Positions 22,018-35,123 are shown, numbered from the stretch's first letter. The stretch: 64,000 nucleotides of DNA from Acarospora socialis (GCA_025617375.2 JAMYGW020000017.1:1-64000); one strand, 5' to 3'. Numbers and translations: made by a program. Notes: generated by a model from the letters alone, not told the origin.

Positions 22018-25000
22018 GACTGACTGAATCTCATCATCAGACATATCTTTTTAAAGACATATTGAACTTCTTTCAAATCATGATATGTCTTTGTTTCATC
22101 TTTGTCTTGACTGCACACTGCTAATGCATCATAGCACAATCTGCTGTCTCTGATTCATGATTTAATTGTGATATTTGAGAAGAATGAGAAGATTGAAGAG
22201 AAAAAGAGAAATAAGATGACTTTCAGTCATTAGACTGTCATTTTGCTTGCACATGATTAACACTTTATTTCTTTTCTTCAGATGTATCATTAAATCTTGA
22301 ATTATCTACAGACATAATGACTTCATCTCTTCTGTGTCTTTATGACACTTTTAATAATATCAGTCAGTGTTACATGAGTCATCTGAGTTGACTACAGTCA
22401 TCTTCTGTCTTTTTTCTTCACTCTGATGTTGTACTTCTGTTGTAGCTCTTGTGCATCTGTCATGTTCTGTTCTGAAATTCATTGATTATACTCAGTAAAA
22501 TAGTTCTTTCATTTAATCTTATATCACAACTTGTCTTTCTGTTGCTGTTTTTCTAGAATTTCTTCAATTTCATACTTTTTACTCTCATCAGTGAGTTTGA
22601 GAGATGAAAGCATCAGTGCTATGTCTTTGTCTTTGCATTGATCATACAACTCTAGATAGAAAACATGAAAATGTTATGAATTCAGTAGATAGAAGATAGA
22701 TGTAGACAATATGCTTGCTTTCTGACAAGATTCACAATGCAAAAGAGTTCTGCAAACTTATGTGAATGTTTCTATTGAGATTGCTTCTGACTTAGGTTCT
22801 TTGTTGACAATAAGACAAGGTCACTCTTATTATAAGTCTTTGATTTGTGCTTTTAATTATAAGTCTTGACTTGTGACATCACAAGATTTTTCATTGCTTT
22901 GACAGCTCTTCTCTAACAACATGCAGCTTCTTTACTCTATTCTTGACTGTGAATATCTTCTCTTTTCAGATGTTGTTCTCAATGCTGTAATGAATGAAGA
23001 CATTATAATCTGTAAATACATAGTAGAAACTACATCTGAGTGTTGCTTGCTTTGCATTTATATATGTAAATTCTGCAAGAGATAATAGATTGACTCAGTT
23101 TATCTTATTCATTGTTGCAATAGTGCAAAGATAATGTTCTAGAATTTGATTTTGACACTCAGTTTGCTTATCTGTCTGTGAATGAAAGATGATGCTAAGT
23201 TGATGTTTAATCTTTGTCTGATAGCATATCTCTGATCAGTAACTGCTCATAAAATAGAATCTCTATTCAAAACAATTTCTTTGAATGTTTCATAACAGCA
23301 TACTATTTCTTCAAAGAAGACATCAGCTAATTGTATAGTGATAAGAGTTTTACTTATAGATATATATCTGATCATCTTAGTATAATGATTGATCACAACA
23401 AAAATCACATCATAGACACTGATATCACACTTGCTAGACAGTAATTCAGTGATCATATTCATGATTATCTTTTTTCAAGAATCATTTGAATGTGATAGTG
23501 ACTGCATCTCATCATTTAAATGTGATAGTGACTGCATTTCATCATATGAATGATGTCTTGACATCTTTACTCTTTGACATACATCACATGAGAAGACATA
23601 CTTCTTTGTATTCTTAGTCATTCTGATCAGTAATACTTGCATAACATTGACTTTAATGTTCACTCAATATCAAAGTGTTCTGTCAGTTCATCATCATGAT
23701 GACACTTCAGTAGCTCTGTTCTAACTGATGTCTCAGATGATATATATAACTGTTCATTATAGCAAAGCCAATTCAGTTAAATCAAATGCTCATCTCAGAC
23801 TTCTGATGCAATGACAACATTTTTTTTTTGTCTCACTGACTTTTCATGCTCATACAAGTGCATCTGTCTCTTGTAGAGAATGTACTAACAATAGAAAGAA
23901 TTTGCTACTGTCATTATATGTCATTTTGTGACTAGTCAATTTCTGAACTAGTACACATGAAATGAGTTGTCTACAGTCAATAGTTTCAGCAGCAGAATTA
24001 AGTACACTTGCTATGCTGTGTCTTTGTACAGTCAGCAATTCTTTGCTGTCTGATCCTTTCAGTATATGTTAACTGAGTTGAAGTTTTCTAAGTTTCATGT
24101 CATTTTACTCTTCACAAGCATGACAAACTGTCTCAAGATGACTGATAATCACTGAGAACTTAAACATAGTTGCAGACATAGCTGCTAACTTTCTTTGTAA
24201 TGTCAACAATAGTTTATTAAGACTTTCACTGATAACTTTGACATAATCTGAGTGTCTTGATGATGCATTGACAGAATTTGTCTTGCTTGATCTATGCAAA
24301 ATAACAAAATCAAAGATGACAAGCTTCACTGCCCATCATGTCTGTCTTTCATTTAATGTCTTAATGTTCATAAATTCACATAGATTATTATGACTCATTA
24401 GAACTTTCACAGATTGCACACTATCTTTGAGATAGTGATGTCACTGCTTGAATGCTTCAACAATAGCTAGAAGTTCAAGATCATGTGTCTCATAGCTATT
24501 CTTCATTGAGAACAGCTTCTGTAATCAGTAAACAATGAAGTGTCACTGTTCAGATACTTGCAACTGAGTATAAATTTCTGTTACAGCATGCTCAGAAGCA
24601 TCAGTCTTCATTTGATTTTTAAGTTCAAGATTGAAGTGAACAAGAACAGATGCAGACATAAAGACATCTTTAAGCATGCAAAATGTCTTCACTGCATCTT
24701 CAGATCATTCAAATGACTCTAACTTCTTTTCATTCTTACTGTCTTTTAATAGATTCATAAGTGAGTTCACAATTCACAAATAAATCTTGATAAATCATCT
24801 ATAGAAGTTGACAAACCCTAAGAAGACTTGCATCTCTTGAAAAGTTTTGAACATCAATCAATTCACAATGATTTCTACTCTTTGTGAATTCATTATTATG
24901 TCAATGATCAATATTATAAAACTCAAGAATTTCACAGTATTCATAGAGAAGACACACTTCTTCAAATTCACAAAGAGCTTATAGTGTTGAAGTCACTTCA

Positions 25001-27440
25001 GTATTTTACATACATGGTGCTTGTGCTTTTTTTTTGATTGTGAGTATATAAGAATATCATTCAAATACAATACACAAATGAAATTCATATGTTCCACAAG
25101 CACACAATTGATATAGACTTGAAAAGTAGCAGATGCATTGACAAGTTCAAATGACATGATTAAATACTCAAAGTGATTGTAACATGTGCAAAATGCTGTC
25201 TTTCACTCATCATTCACCTTTATGCAGATGCAATGATAGACATTCTTAAGATTCAGCTTGATGAAAATCTTTGCATCACTTAGTTGATTCAGAATCTCAC
25301 TTATTAAGATAAAAAGTGATGATTCTTCATGATAATTTGATTCAACTCACAGTAGTCAACACATAGTCACAAGTCATCATTCTTCTTTGAAGCAAACAGC
25401 ATTGAAGCATCAGTTGAGCTGATGAAATGTTTGATTCAATTCTTCACTAAAGTGTTGTTCAGATAGTTCTGCAAAACTTGAAGCTTCTTGCTTGATAGAT
25501 TATATAGAGATTTATGTGAAAAATTCTCATCATTAATATCAATGACATGATCATGCTTCTCATGAAAGACAAGACATTCTGTTTCAGTTTCTAAGAAGAC
25601 ATCTGCATACTCAGAATACATCTGAGATATAGAAGATGTGATGATCATGCTTTGAAGATGTACTGTTTACATCTTAAATACAGTTCAAAGAAGTGCACAA
25701 GTGATCAGATCTTCAGCAGTTTCTTCAAACTCTTCTGAGTCTTTCAGTGTAAGAGTAGATGTTTTAATATTGAAGTGTCAGATCTGTGATTCACAGTTAA
25801 TGTGAACTTACTTCTTTTTTAGAACAAGTAGTCTCATTACAAACTTGAGTCTGTCTTTCTTCAATGCATAAAAGACATGTTCACAGTCACACTTCTTGTC
25901 TCAACTGTCTTTTAAATGATACTTCACAAGATAAGCATCATAACAGTATACTGAGTGATCATTCATAAATAGAAAGTTTGATACTTCTGCATCAAACTTC
26001 ATCATTTTGTTCATGACAGTGAAATGCTGACTTATCATGTTCAATTCAGTGACACTATTCAAAAGAAAGAAAGCTGAAACTTGATCTTCTTTCACAACAA
26101 TGACTTCTTTGATCACAATACTAGATCTAGTCTCTACTTTTGCTCTTCATTGTGTTGTCATAAAAACTTCAACAAGACATTCTTTTTTTTTGACTGAGTC
26201 ACTGAGAAAATGCAAATGTTGTTAGAGTTGTTCACTGACTTAGTGCAATCACTAACATAGTGATTCTTTTCTTGACAACAATAAAATGTCACATTTAACT
26301 TCATTCTTAAGCAAGCACTAAATGAATCTGACTTGACATCAACATTGTTATGTTGTCTCAAGTGTATCAATTTCAAAGTTCTTTAATTATTAGAAGAAGA
26401 CATCTGACTTGAAGTATTCTCTGTATAAAAATCATTGGTTGACTTTCTTACAGTTGTAGTGCTGAGTTCACAAAGATTATTCTTTAACTGTGTCACTAGA
26501 ACAACTAAACTATTTTGCTTGCTTGAAAGATCTTAATAGTTCAACAAAGTCTTTCTGATTTCTGATTGTAGCTTTGTAAAGAAGTGCATCACTAACTGTT
26601 TCTCATTATAGAGTGACAGCTGCACTTCAAGAGTGCTAAGATATGCTGTAAAAGCATGCACACTTTGATTTGACTTTTGTATGATCTCAGTGTATACTTG
26701 CACAATGTGTAGCTGATGATTCACTGAGTCTTTGATGAGATTGAGAAGATAATTGATAAAGTATTCTCAAGAGATTGTCTCAAGAAAAATCATTTCTTAA
26801 TGTCAATATCATGCATTCTGTGATTCATTCACTAGAAATTGCATCACATATAGAATTTTTGTTTTATTATTAACAAAGTTCTTAAACATCAAGCAAAACA
26901 TCATCTCAGCACTTCATATAAAGTTTAGATGCTTTTGTATGAATTTTTCAGCATAAATATTTAGATATTTAAGACAAATATTTCTTTTAATCATTACTGC
27001 ACTGAGATGATTCTCTGCAAATCACTTACTAGAGACTCTGAATGAGATTTGCTCTGATATCAAAGAATTATTGTTTGCTTTCACATCAAGTGAGTCATCA
27101 ACAGATGTTTCATTGACATCTTGATGTTGCAGCACTTGAACTTTTCTCTGAATAGATGCAAGATGATGTCTTTTTAAGAATAAGTCTTTTTTCTTTTCTG
27201 CTTGCTTTAACTCAGCATTTAGATTCTTAAGTGTTGATGTGAAGTGATTGATTTCATGTCACACTGTTTGTGATGAATCTATCAAAGATGAATTCATCAC
27301 AAGTGAATCATTTGAATCTGCATGATTTCAAGATTGATTTGATGAATTTGACATATCATCATCACTTTGATGTTGTCAGCTTTGCATTTGCATATTATCA
27401 CACAACAAACTGTCAACTGTAACAGTAAAGAGATTAGAAT

Positions 27441-27676
27441 TGTGAGTTTCAATATCTATCTATCACAGATAGATTACTAGAGTAGATTTATGACAGTGTG
27501 AGATATGATGATATGCAAGCTGTTTGATGATAGAATGACACAATATATCTCTATTAATATCAAGACTAATCTCTGAAGAGTCTTATGTGTGAAGAAGTTT
27601 CATACTTATAGACTCTCACTTAGCTATGCTTACTAAGATGTAGCACTGTGACTGTATTTTGTTATTTATTCTGACA
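27441..27676 (-). repeat. 5' LTR of G2
   Basis: 236 bp, TGTGAGTTTCAATA to CTGACA, followed by the duplicated target GAACT. Confidence 0.88.
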
Positions 27677-27726
27677 GAACTGCACAAGAACACTTCAATA
27701 TTTTGAGAAAAGACTAGAATAGAATT

Positions 27727-28065
27727 TCAGAAAAATAAAGTCATTTTGTTGATCAGTTGTGATAGCAGTTGAGAATTTTCATTCTCTGTCTCATCATTAT
27801 CATCAGCAAGCTCTTGAGCAAGATATCTTGCTTTGATGTCTATTTGAGCTTCAGACTGCTTTAAGATTTTCTGCAACTGAGCAATTTTGATTAAGAGTGT
27901 GAAAAGTTGTTTATTAAGAGTCTGAGAGAGCTTATTTTCAGTTTTTAAGTGTATAAACTTTAAAAAGTTAAGAGAAAGACTGATGCAGAAATGATCTTGA
28001 TGCATATACTCAGTGCACTTCACAGACTTTGAGAAGTCAGACAACATTGAAGAATTGAGTGGCAT
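27727..28065 (-). CDS. Coiled-coil ORF of the X repeat
   Basis: 112 residues from the ATG at 28065. Residues about 55-90 (NKQLFTLLIKIAQLQKILKQ and on) have a leucine/isoleucine heptad pattern, followed by an acidic run, ADDNDETENENS. The left arm X1 carries a diverged copy of the acidic part around 13990-14057, so the ORF belongs to a duplicated unit. No family recognised. The arm is mutated but less stripped of Pro than the nearby elements. Confidence 0.35.
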   Translation of the reverse strand: MPLNSSMLSDFSKSVKCTEYMHQDHFCISLSLNFLKFIHLKTENKLSQTLNKQLFTLLIKIAQLQKILKQSEAQIDIKARYLAQELADDNDETENENSQLLSQLINKMTLFF

Positions 28066-28281
28066 CACTATACAAGTTCATCTTGCTTATGAATTTACTT
28101 CTTATATATAACTGACTGATTTCATAGCTTAGAAAATATCACCCTTCATTCACTTAACATGATGCTCATAGTAGCAGTCAACCTCAACAGTATACATTTC
28201 ACTATATAGACAGTATAGCACAAGTATCCTTTAGACCTTTCACTAGGTTCAATACTTTTAATATTTAAATAATTTAAGTGT
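28066..28281. other. Short spacer between X2 and C4
   Basis: AT-rich single-copy-looking sequence with no frame or repeat recognised. It may be the promoter side of the X ORF. Confidence 0.3.
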
Positions 28282-28456
28282 TGTCAGAAATTTAGACCTT
28301 ATCTAGTAGAAATTCTCATAGAGTTTTAGGTCATGTTCTTCAGTAGCCTATTTGAGCTTAGTGGTGCACACCATATATTGTGTAAATTAATTCTAGATAC
28401 TCTAGATAATAATGACAACTAATACTATCTGCATGCTTTGATCTTCAAAACTGACA
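28282..28456 (+). repeat. 5' LTR of C4
   Basis: 175 bp, TGTCAGAAATTTAG to CTGACA. A primer-site relative (ATAATGAGCTCAG, 28458-28470) follows. Confidence 0.85.
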
Positions 28457-31235
28457 GATAATGAGCTCAGATTGTGTGTAGAATGCTTAAACAGTGAAGA
28501 AAGATCTTGTTGTCATTGATATACAGAATTGTTGTCAATACTCTAAGAGAAAGTGTGAACTCAACATAAAGATGAGCACTCAACTGTTCAAAAGTGTTAC
28601 AGACATTCATGCAACATTCACACAGATAAGAATTGAAATAATGATCTCATGAACATCAAAATTACATTCAAAATCAATAGATTTGTCTGAAAACATGATA
28701 GTTTTCAACTTTAATGATATCATCATACAAATCAAACACAATGTTGTCTTCAGATCTTTTCTTTTTACAAATTGTGAAGCTGAAAAACTCAGTGAACTAT
28801 TCAGTCTGAAAGATGTCAATTAAATACATCTTGATCAGCTTTGAACTGTAAAATATAGTCAATGAAACAGAAACAAAGTCAGAATTAATGATAATGATGT
28901 TAGTTTCAACAGCAACAACTTTAGACACTACAATGTCTGCAATGATGCAAACTGCAATTTTCAATTCAGTCTATATTGACTGAGTCAATAAAAACAACAA
29001 GATTATGATTATCATCATTCTCAATGTTATCTTCAAAGTAACAGCTATCATAAACAACATAAGAACTGCAAAAGAAATGTGAAAGCATCTGCATTCAATT
29101 TATATTTCTCATGAATTTAATCTTCAGTACATTCTCTTTATCAATATTTATGATCTTTGTCTGAATCAATTTGCATCAATCAATAACTATACTCTTAAAT
29201 ATATGAAACTTCTGATCAAAATTGCAGCATTTAATTTTGTTATTAATGAAATGTTGAAGATTATTCTCTTTCTCATCAATCTAGAATTCTTTTATAATCA
29301 ATGAATGACAGCAAAATGTTTCACTGTCTGAATCATACTTTCTTTACTTAACAGTCTAATTGCAGAGCTTATTGACAAACAACAACTCAAAGAAGAGAAC
29401 AAAAATCTGACTTTAATGAGAATGTTCAAAAAAAAGAAAGAAATAAGAACAAGAAAAAGAACAAGTAAATGAAGAACAAGAAGAAGAATGCTGAAAAGAG
29501 CAAAGAAAAGAATGAAAAGTACACATACTATAATAAGAAAGTTCATGCAGAGCAGAACTGCTGACACAAATATTCTGACAAGATGTCAAATGAGATCAAG
29601 AAGAAACAGAAAGTCAATAAGAAAAAGAGTTTGAATTTAAATGAAGAACATCATTTCAACAAAGATTCACTCATTCTGACAGCAATCATCACTATTTTTG
29701 TGATCAATGAATCATCATGACTAGCTGATTTGGCAGTCACACAGCATATATACTGTGACTGTTTCACATTTTTGACAATCAAGATGCTCAAAGATGAACT
29801 TATGATATGAGAAGTGACTAAATCAACAATTGTTCACAGTATCAGAATTGTCAAACTACAACTGAAATGCAAAGATGACATTGAATTTTATTAAATCACT
29901 TTAATGAACATTTACTTCATGTCAAATATTGATCTCAATCTCTTCTTGATAGAAACAGTCAAATTAAAAGAAATATCTGTTGAAATTCACAAAGAAATAC
30001 TACAACTAAAGAACAAGATAAAAAAAACAGTCAGATATGCATCTAGATCAGATAAGCTGTACTATTTACAGACTTTGACAGATAAGCATATTCTCTTTAA
30101 ACAAGAAACACTGTCAGTCATTGACAACAATAAGATATTATAAGTCACATAACATTGATACTTTGAGCATCTAGAAGACTTAAGTCTCAAGTGTGTGTTT
30201 AAGAAACTGAACATCAACAACATTGATCTACACAGACTTGCAGATAAGTCATCTCATTTATGCAATATCTGTCTGACAGCAAATCAGAAATGACAGCTGT
30301 TCAAGCTTTCTCAATGGTGAGTCACTAAAGTGACTAAACTTGTTCATATTGATGTTGTTGATTTCATTACATCAAAAGCATTTGATGAATCAGTATGATA
30401 TATAGTCTTTATGAATGACTATTCTCACTGACAATATGTTTGCAACATAAAGATCAAAGATCAGATTAAAGATGAGATTGCATGCTTTGTTAACATGATC
30501 TATACACAGATGCATAAAATCATCAAACATATATGAATTGACAATGACAAGAAGTTTAAGAATCAAAGCACTTATTGACTGACTACAAAACAACAGAATA
30601 AGCTACAAGACTACTGTTTCTTATGAATCAAAACAAAATGATGTCACTGAGTAAAACAATGATCTACTGACTGAAAAGACTAGAGTCATGATAATTAACA
30701 GTGAAGTATCACACAACTTGTGATCAAAGACAGTCAAAACTGTCTGTTATCTACTGAATTGACTATCAATCTCAGCAATAAAGAATGACAAAGTTTCACT
30801 TCAGCTACTCTACAAATCACTCAACAATGATAATATGACTGATCTGATCAATCTTGACACATATAATTCTTTGAATGCATTGCATATGTGTATATTTTTA
30901 AAGAAAAATGACATCAAGACATCAAATTTGAGACACAAAGCAACAAAAACATACTGATAAGCTATGAGAAACACAATCAGTATAGAATCTGATTGCTGAA
31001 GAAAGAAAAAGAAAGTAGAGTGATTACAATTCAAGATGTTCAATTTGATGAAGAATTCAGAATTTATGACTTGAATATAAATTTTAAGCTATTCAATGCT
31101 TTCAACTCTGAACTTCATGTGACACAGACTGATGACTCTAACTATAGAAACTCAATGAACAATGCAATGAGTATAAAGCAAGAGAGTGTGAGCAATAGTA
31201 CTTCACATTCATTTCATGCACATCATTCTTTCATG

Positions 31236-31297
31236 CATCAATCACAAGCTTCTCATCTTGTGCATCAATCACAAGCTTCTCATCTCATGCATCAGAT
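31236..31297. repeat. 30-nt tandem repeat in a C4 frame
   Basis: The unit CATCAATCACAAGCTTCTCA plus about ten more bases occurs twice in a row, giving the repeated peptide HQSQASHL in the 30993-31691 frame. Confidence 0.7.
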
Positions 31298-33361
31298 GCA
31301 AGCACTGTTGATATTAATGTGTTTATTTTTCATGTTTGATATGAAAAGTCTCTCATCTTTATATGAATCACTGTATGCATCTTTGAATGAGATAACTCAA
31401 TTAAAGAAGTACAATAAGAAGTTTGACAATAAGATGAAGAACAAAAAGAAAAACATAATGAAGCAACAATCATCAATCAATGTGTCAATGCTGTCAAGAT
31501 GCTCAGACAGAGAACAAAAGAAGTTTTTGAGATTCAGTCTCAAGATCATTGTTGTTTTGTCTGCTGTTCATGATACATTTCTCAATGCTATCATCATCAA
31601 CACTACAGAAGAGCATGAACTTGAAGTTCAGTCAGACAGCAAATTCAGCATCTATTATGAGACTATTGTGAGCTTCAGTTTCAAGCACTGAAAATAGATT
31701 ATAAATGATGAGATTAAGTTCTTGAAGACTAATTCAACATGAGATCTAGTGACACTATCTCTGAATTGCTGTGTTCTACATGAAGAAGTGAGTTTATCAT
31801 TACATTACAAATGTGATTCTAATGACACAATCATACAATATAAAGCACAGTGAGTTGTCAAAGACTTTGAGCAACATTTCAACATCAACTACAACAAGAC
31901 ATTTGTCATCATCATTAAGTTCATGATCTACTAGATCATCTTTGTCATCACATGCATACTATGACTATGAGTTGAAAAAAATGAATGTCAAGATGATGTT
32001 CTTGCACAGTGATTTGAAAGAGATGATGTACATGATACAACTCACTGAATATGAGAAAAAAGAAAAAAAGATGTGTGAACTGAAGAAAGTCTTATATGAA
32101 CTAAAACAGTTTTCTTGTCTATGATATGAGATAATGCACAAGTTTCTTGTTGACAATGACTATATGTGTCTTCACACAGATAATAGTGTGTTTCTAATCA
32201 GCAATCTCATCATTGTTGTCTATATTGACAACATCTTGATGTGCAGATCAAGCAAGAAAGCAATCTGCAATCTAAAGATTAAATTGAGCAGTCAGTTTGA
32301 AATGACAAACTGTGAGACATGCAAGCACTACTTAAACATGCAAATAATGCACATAAAATTCATTAAATTCTCATTCTGTCACAGAAAACTTATCTTAAGA
32401 AGATGCTTATCAAATTTGATCTCAACAACACAAAATCAGTTCTGATTTCTATGAATTCTGATACACATCTGATACAGATTAAGAAATTCTTTATTTCACA
32501 GTTAATACAGCAATATCAGTGTGCTATAGACTCTCTTATGTATGCAATGACTTAGATGTGTTTTGATATTGTCTTTGTGATATCAATACTCAGTCAGTTT
32601 TCACACAATTCTGATGAGATGTATTGAAAAAATCTTGAAATGAGTGTTCTGCTATATATGTGACATCTTTAATGTATTGTTGAATACAAATTAAGTTCAA
32701 ATTGTCTTCAACTTCTAGAGTATTCAAACTTGAACTGAGATGAAGATCTCAAAATGAGAAGATCTACAATGAATTACATGTTTCAGCTGATAAATGAGTC
32801 AGTTTTCTGATGTTTCAGACATCAAAAAACAGTCACTCTGTTCTTCACAGAAACAGAATACATGACTGTGACAGAAATAATGAAGAAAGCCTGTCTGAAT
32901 GCATGAACTACTACAAGAAATGAGACTTAAGAAGTTCAACATGATGTTTATTCAAATAAATAATACAGAGACTATTATCTCAATCAAGAATTCTGAGTTT
33001 TATATCTGTACAAAACACATCAATATATGTCATCATTATGTACAGAAAGTCAAATCACAAGATTTTATTCATCTTAACTACATTTTTATCAGTGACATAA
33101 TTATCAACAGACTTACTAAGTCACTTTCTATCATCAAATTCACACACTTTATTGATCTTATTGATCTTGTCTGTCACTAAAGATTCTGTGATCTATATGA
33201 AAGAAACATTGAGTTGTTGTTTGATGAATTTCAATAAAGTGCATTTGAATCACATCAAAGTCAATTGAATCTTTGCAATAAACTGAGTGATTTATTATAA
33301 AGATTCATTCTTTTTTCTCTTCTTACTCATCTCACTGTTGCTGAAACAGTCTGAGAGAATG

Positions 33362-33537
33362 TGTCAGAAATTCAGATCTTATTTAATAGAGATTCTCATA
33401 GAGTTTTAGGTTCACACTCTTCAGTAGTCTATTTGGGCTTAGTGGTGCACACCACATATTGTGTAAATTAATTTTAGATACTCTAGATAATAATGACAAC
33501 TAATACTACCTGCATGCTTTGACCTCCAAGACTGACA
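33362..33537 (+). repeat. 3' LTR of C4
   Basis: 176 bp. Directly after it the base composition jumps from AT-rich to GC-normal. Confidence 0.85.
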
Positions 33538-33609
33538 CAATTTTTTTCCTGATTTAGTATATCAAGAGGCTGGCTCGTTCAGGTTTAGCAAGGCTGGCAT
33601 TGGGTTGGT

Positions 33610-34167
33610 GTGCGCCAGTTGGGTTTGGCACCGCCAGTTCGGGCAAGACGCCCTTGCTTCGTTCAGGCGCTGCTTTTCAACGCCTATAACGAACCCCTCT
33701 CTCCCCTTTCACCTCACTCGCAACTCTCTCACCTGCTACCTTCAACCCCCAACTCATCTTCCCTCTTTCCCGCCTTCCCCTACGAGGCGCCAAGGCCTGG
33801 CTCTCCTCGAACTCGGTCTCAGTCTCGGTCTTACCCTGTGCCTCCCTGCCCCACCGCTCCAGCTTCAGTGCCGCAGCTGCTGCCCTCTCAGCATGGAGGC
33901 CGTCTCGTTCAGACAGGCTGCGGCAACCCAAATTCAAGCACAGCTGGTCATCCTGGCTGCACAGCATCGCATGGTGCCGTCGATGTTTTGTACCTTCAGG
34001 CGGTACCTTCTCGATCTGCTGCATCTTCATCGCTCCTCTTCTCTCCTCAGTTCTCGAACAATCCAATTTTTGTTCGCGGTTCCCTCACAAGGCTCACGCT
34101 CGTGGTCGCGCAGGACCGGATGCCAGAGATCATGGGCTACAGTGCCACTGCAGTAGCTTTACACTAG
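33610..34167 (+). CDS. Proline/serine-rich ORF, function unknown
   Basis: A 185-residue frame in a GC-rich island. Residues 30-100 are rich in Pro, Ser and Arg (SPRTRSRSQ-like stretches). The C-terminal half is less biased (HPGCTASHGAVDVLYLQAVP) and ends EIMGYSATAVALH. Two other long frames overlap it (33605-34156 plus and 33677-34066 minus). I prefer this one for its less biased C-terminal half, but GC-rich sequence gives long chance ORFs. It lies directly after C4, with no signal peptide and no known domain. Confidence 0.3.
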   Translation: MRQLGLAPPVRARRPCFVQALLFNAYNEPLSPLSPHSQLSHLLPSTPNSSSLFPAFPYEAPRPGSPRTRSQSRSYPVPPCPTAPASVPQLLPSQHGGRLVQTGCGNPNSSTAGHPGCTASHGAVDVLYLQAVPSRSAASSSLLFSPQFSNNPIFVRGSLTRLTLVVAQDRMPEIMGYSATAVALH

Positions 34168-35123
34168 CAACGGCGCAGTACTATCCTCAAAGTCGTCAAT
34201 GCCCATCCTACGCTCCTTCAAGCAAGCCTCAGTCTATCTGGCTCGTCGCTAAGGGGAGATGCCCAATAGCAAAAAGCCTCACAATCTCGAGACCGGATGT
34301 CAGAGATCCCGACCTGCGATGCCAGTCGCAGCGGGGCTGGCACTGCAGGTAGAGAAGCTGAACTCTCTGCCGCTCTGACTCTGCGACATAACCAGCCAGA
34401 AAAATGCCTCATTCGCAGGCGCTGCAGTGTCTGCCTTACTCCGCCGAGATTGACACGTCGGCCGTGGCCTGTGCCAGGATGAGAGTGTGGGGGTTGCGTT
34501 TCTGCTCACGGCAATGCTCGTCGGTGACTGCGACAGTGCGGGCTCTGCCTTAGCGGTGCCTCTGGGTTGCGACCTGACCAATCGAAGACATGCCTCATGA
34601 CGACGTGCCTGGCTTCTGCCTGGCTGCGCCGCAGACAGATTGCGTGTCGAGAACAAGGTCTCGTGAGTTTCCATCCATAATAGGAGACAATATGCACTGT
34701 GTGCCTTGATCTGGGCTTCAATCTGGGCTGATCTGTGACAAGAAGGACCGATTTCTGTCTATGTGGCTGCAACAGATTGGATCATCAGTGCTTGGCTAAG
34801 CATCCTTCAGATTGAATATGATACGCTGCCGGTGGAACCACTAGGATGACTAGGTAGGGAAATGTGGACGATTGCAGGCGACAGATCGTGTGACCTTGGA
34901 AGGAGCTCTATCCGGACCTCTTGCATATTGAAGGATGGGTTTGATGAATTGAGGGCTGCGAGGATCTTTGGCATTGTGTGCTGCTAGTTGGTGTGAGGCC
35001 AAGATTGGCTAAATTCCTACAAGGACGTGCTCACCGGCTATCATATAAGCCACTTCATCCCGCTCATTGAAAACCCAACATTCCCAGACTGTATTCTCCT
35101 GCTTCACGTGTTCTCGTCTTGTG
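34168..35123. other. GC-normal stretch without a supported gene
   Basis: Only minus-strand shadow ORFs (34300-34674, 34506-34772) are seen. A short segment near 34289-34306 (GACCGGATGTCAGAGATC) repeats one at 34112-34131 with one difference, hinting at a local duplication of the end of the preceding ORF. Confidence 0.35.

Larger units (their letters stand above)
20497..27676 (-). mobile_element. G2: Ty3/gypsy retrotransposon fossil, both LTRs present
   Basis: Its 236-bp LTRs lie at 20497-20732 and 27441-27676, with perfect GAACT target copies at 20492-20496 and 27677-27681. On the minus strand, from the right: a gag region (26533-26724), a zinc-knuckle relative (26158-26376), the lead-in to RT (25436-25648, ADVFLETE and YNLSSKKLQVL), the integrase zinc end (23475-23663, CDVCQRVK) and the integrase core (23247-23462). 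Domain order RT before integrase fits Ty3/gypsy. It is 7.2 kb with many breaks and strong C-to-T mutation, so old. The 3' part carries extra plus-strand ORFs. Confidence 0.88.
20320..28065 (-). repeat. X2: right arm of the inverted duplication (interrupted by G2)
   Basis: 20320-20496 and 27682-28065 are one continuous sequence once G2 (20497-27676) and its duplicated GAACT are removed. In reverse complement they match X1 over at least 400 nt. The unshared spacer between the arms is about 330 nt (19986-20319). Confidence 0.6.
28282..33537 (+). mobile_element. C4: Ty1/copia retrotransposon fossil, both LTRs present
   Basis: LTRs of 175-176 bp (TGTCAG to CTGACA) lie at 28282-28456 and 33362-33537. 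In plus-strand order: gag with a knuckle-like Cys/His stretch near 29520-29580, protease and integrase regions, a long frame at 30993-31691, then RT. 31942-32124 has KKVLYELKQ and 32134-32445 has the catalytic-site relative VVYIDNILM, both copia-type. It belongs to a family other than C1-C3. No matching 5-bp duplication is visible at the ends. 5.3 kb, many breaks, strongly mutated, old. Confidence 0.85.

Noticed and set aside
23520-23545. Repeated TGTGATAGTGACTGCAT as a possible CRISPR-like repeat
   Set aside because: Only two adjacent units inside the G2 integrase region, no spacers, eukaryotic context.
33605-34156. Second long plus-strand frame and a minus frame (33677-34066) over the same DNA
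   Set aside because: Three overlapping long frames are expected in GC-rich DNA. The 33610 frame has the less biased C-terminal half, and the others have no domain.
34300-34772. Minus-strand ORFs of 124 and 88 residues
   Set aside because: Arg/Ser-rich shadow-like sequences with no domain and overlapping each other in different frames.
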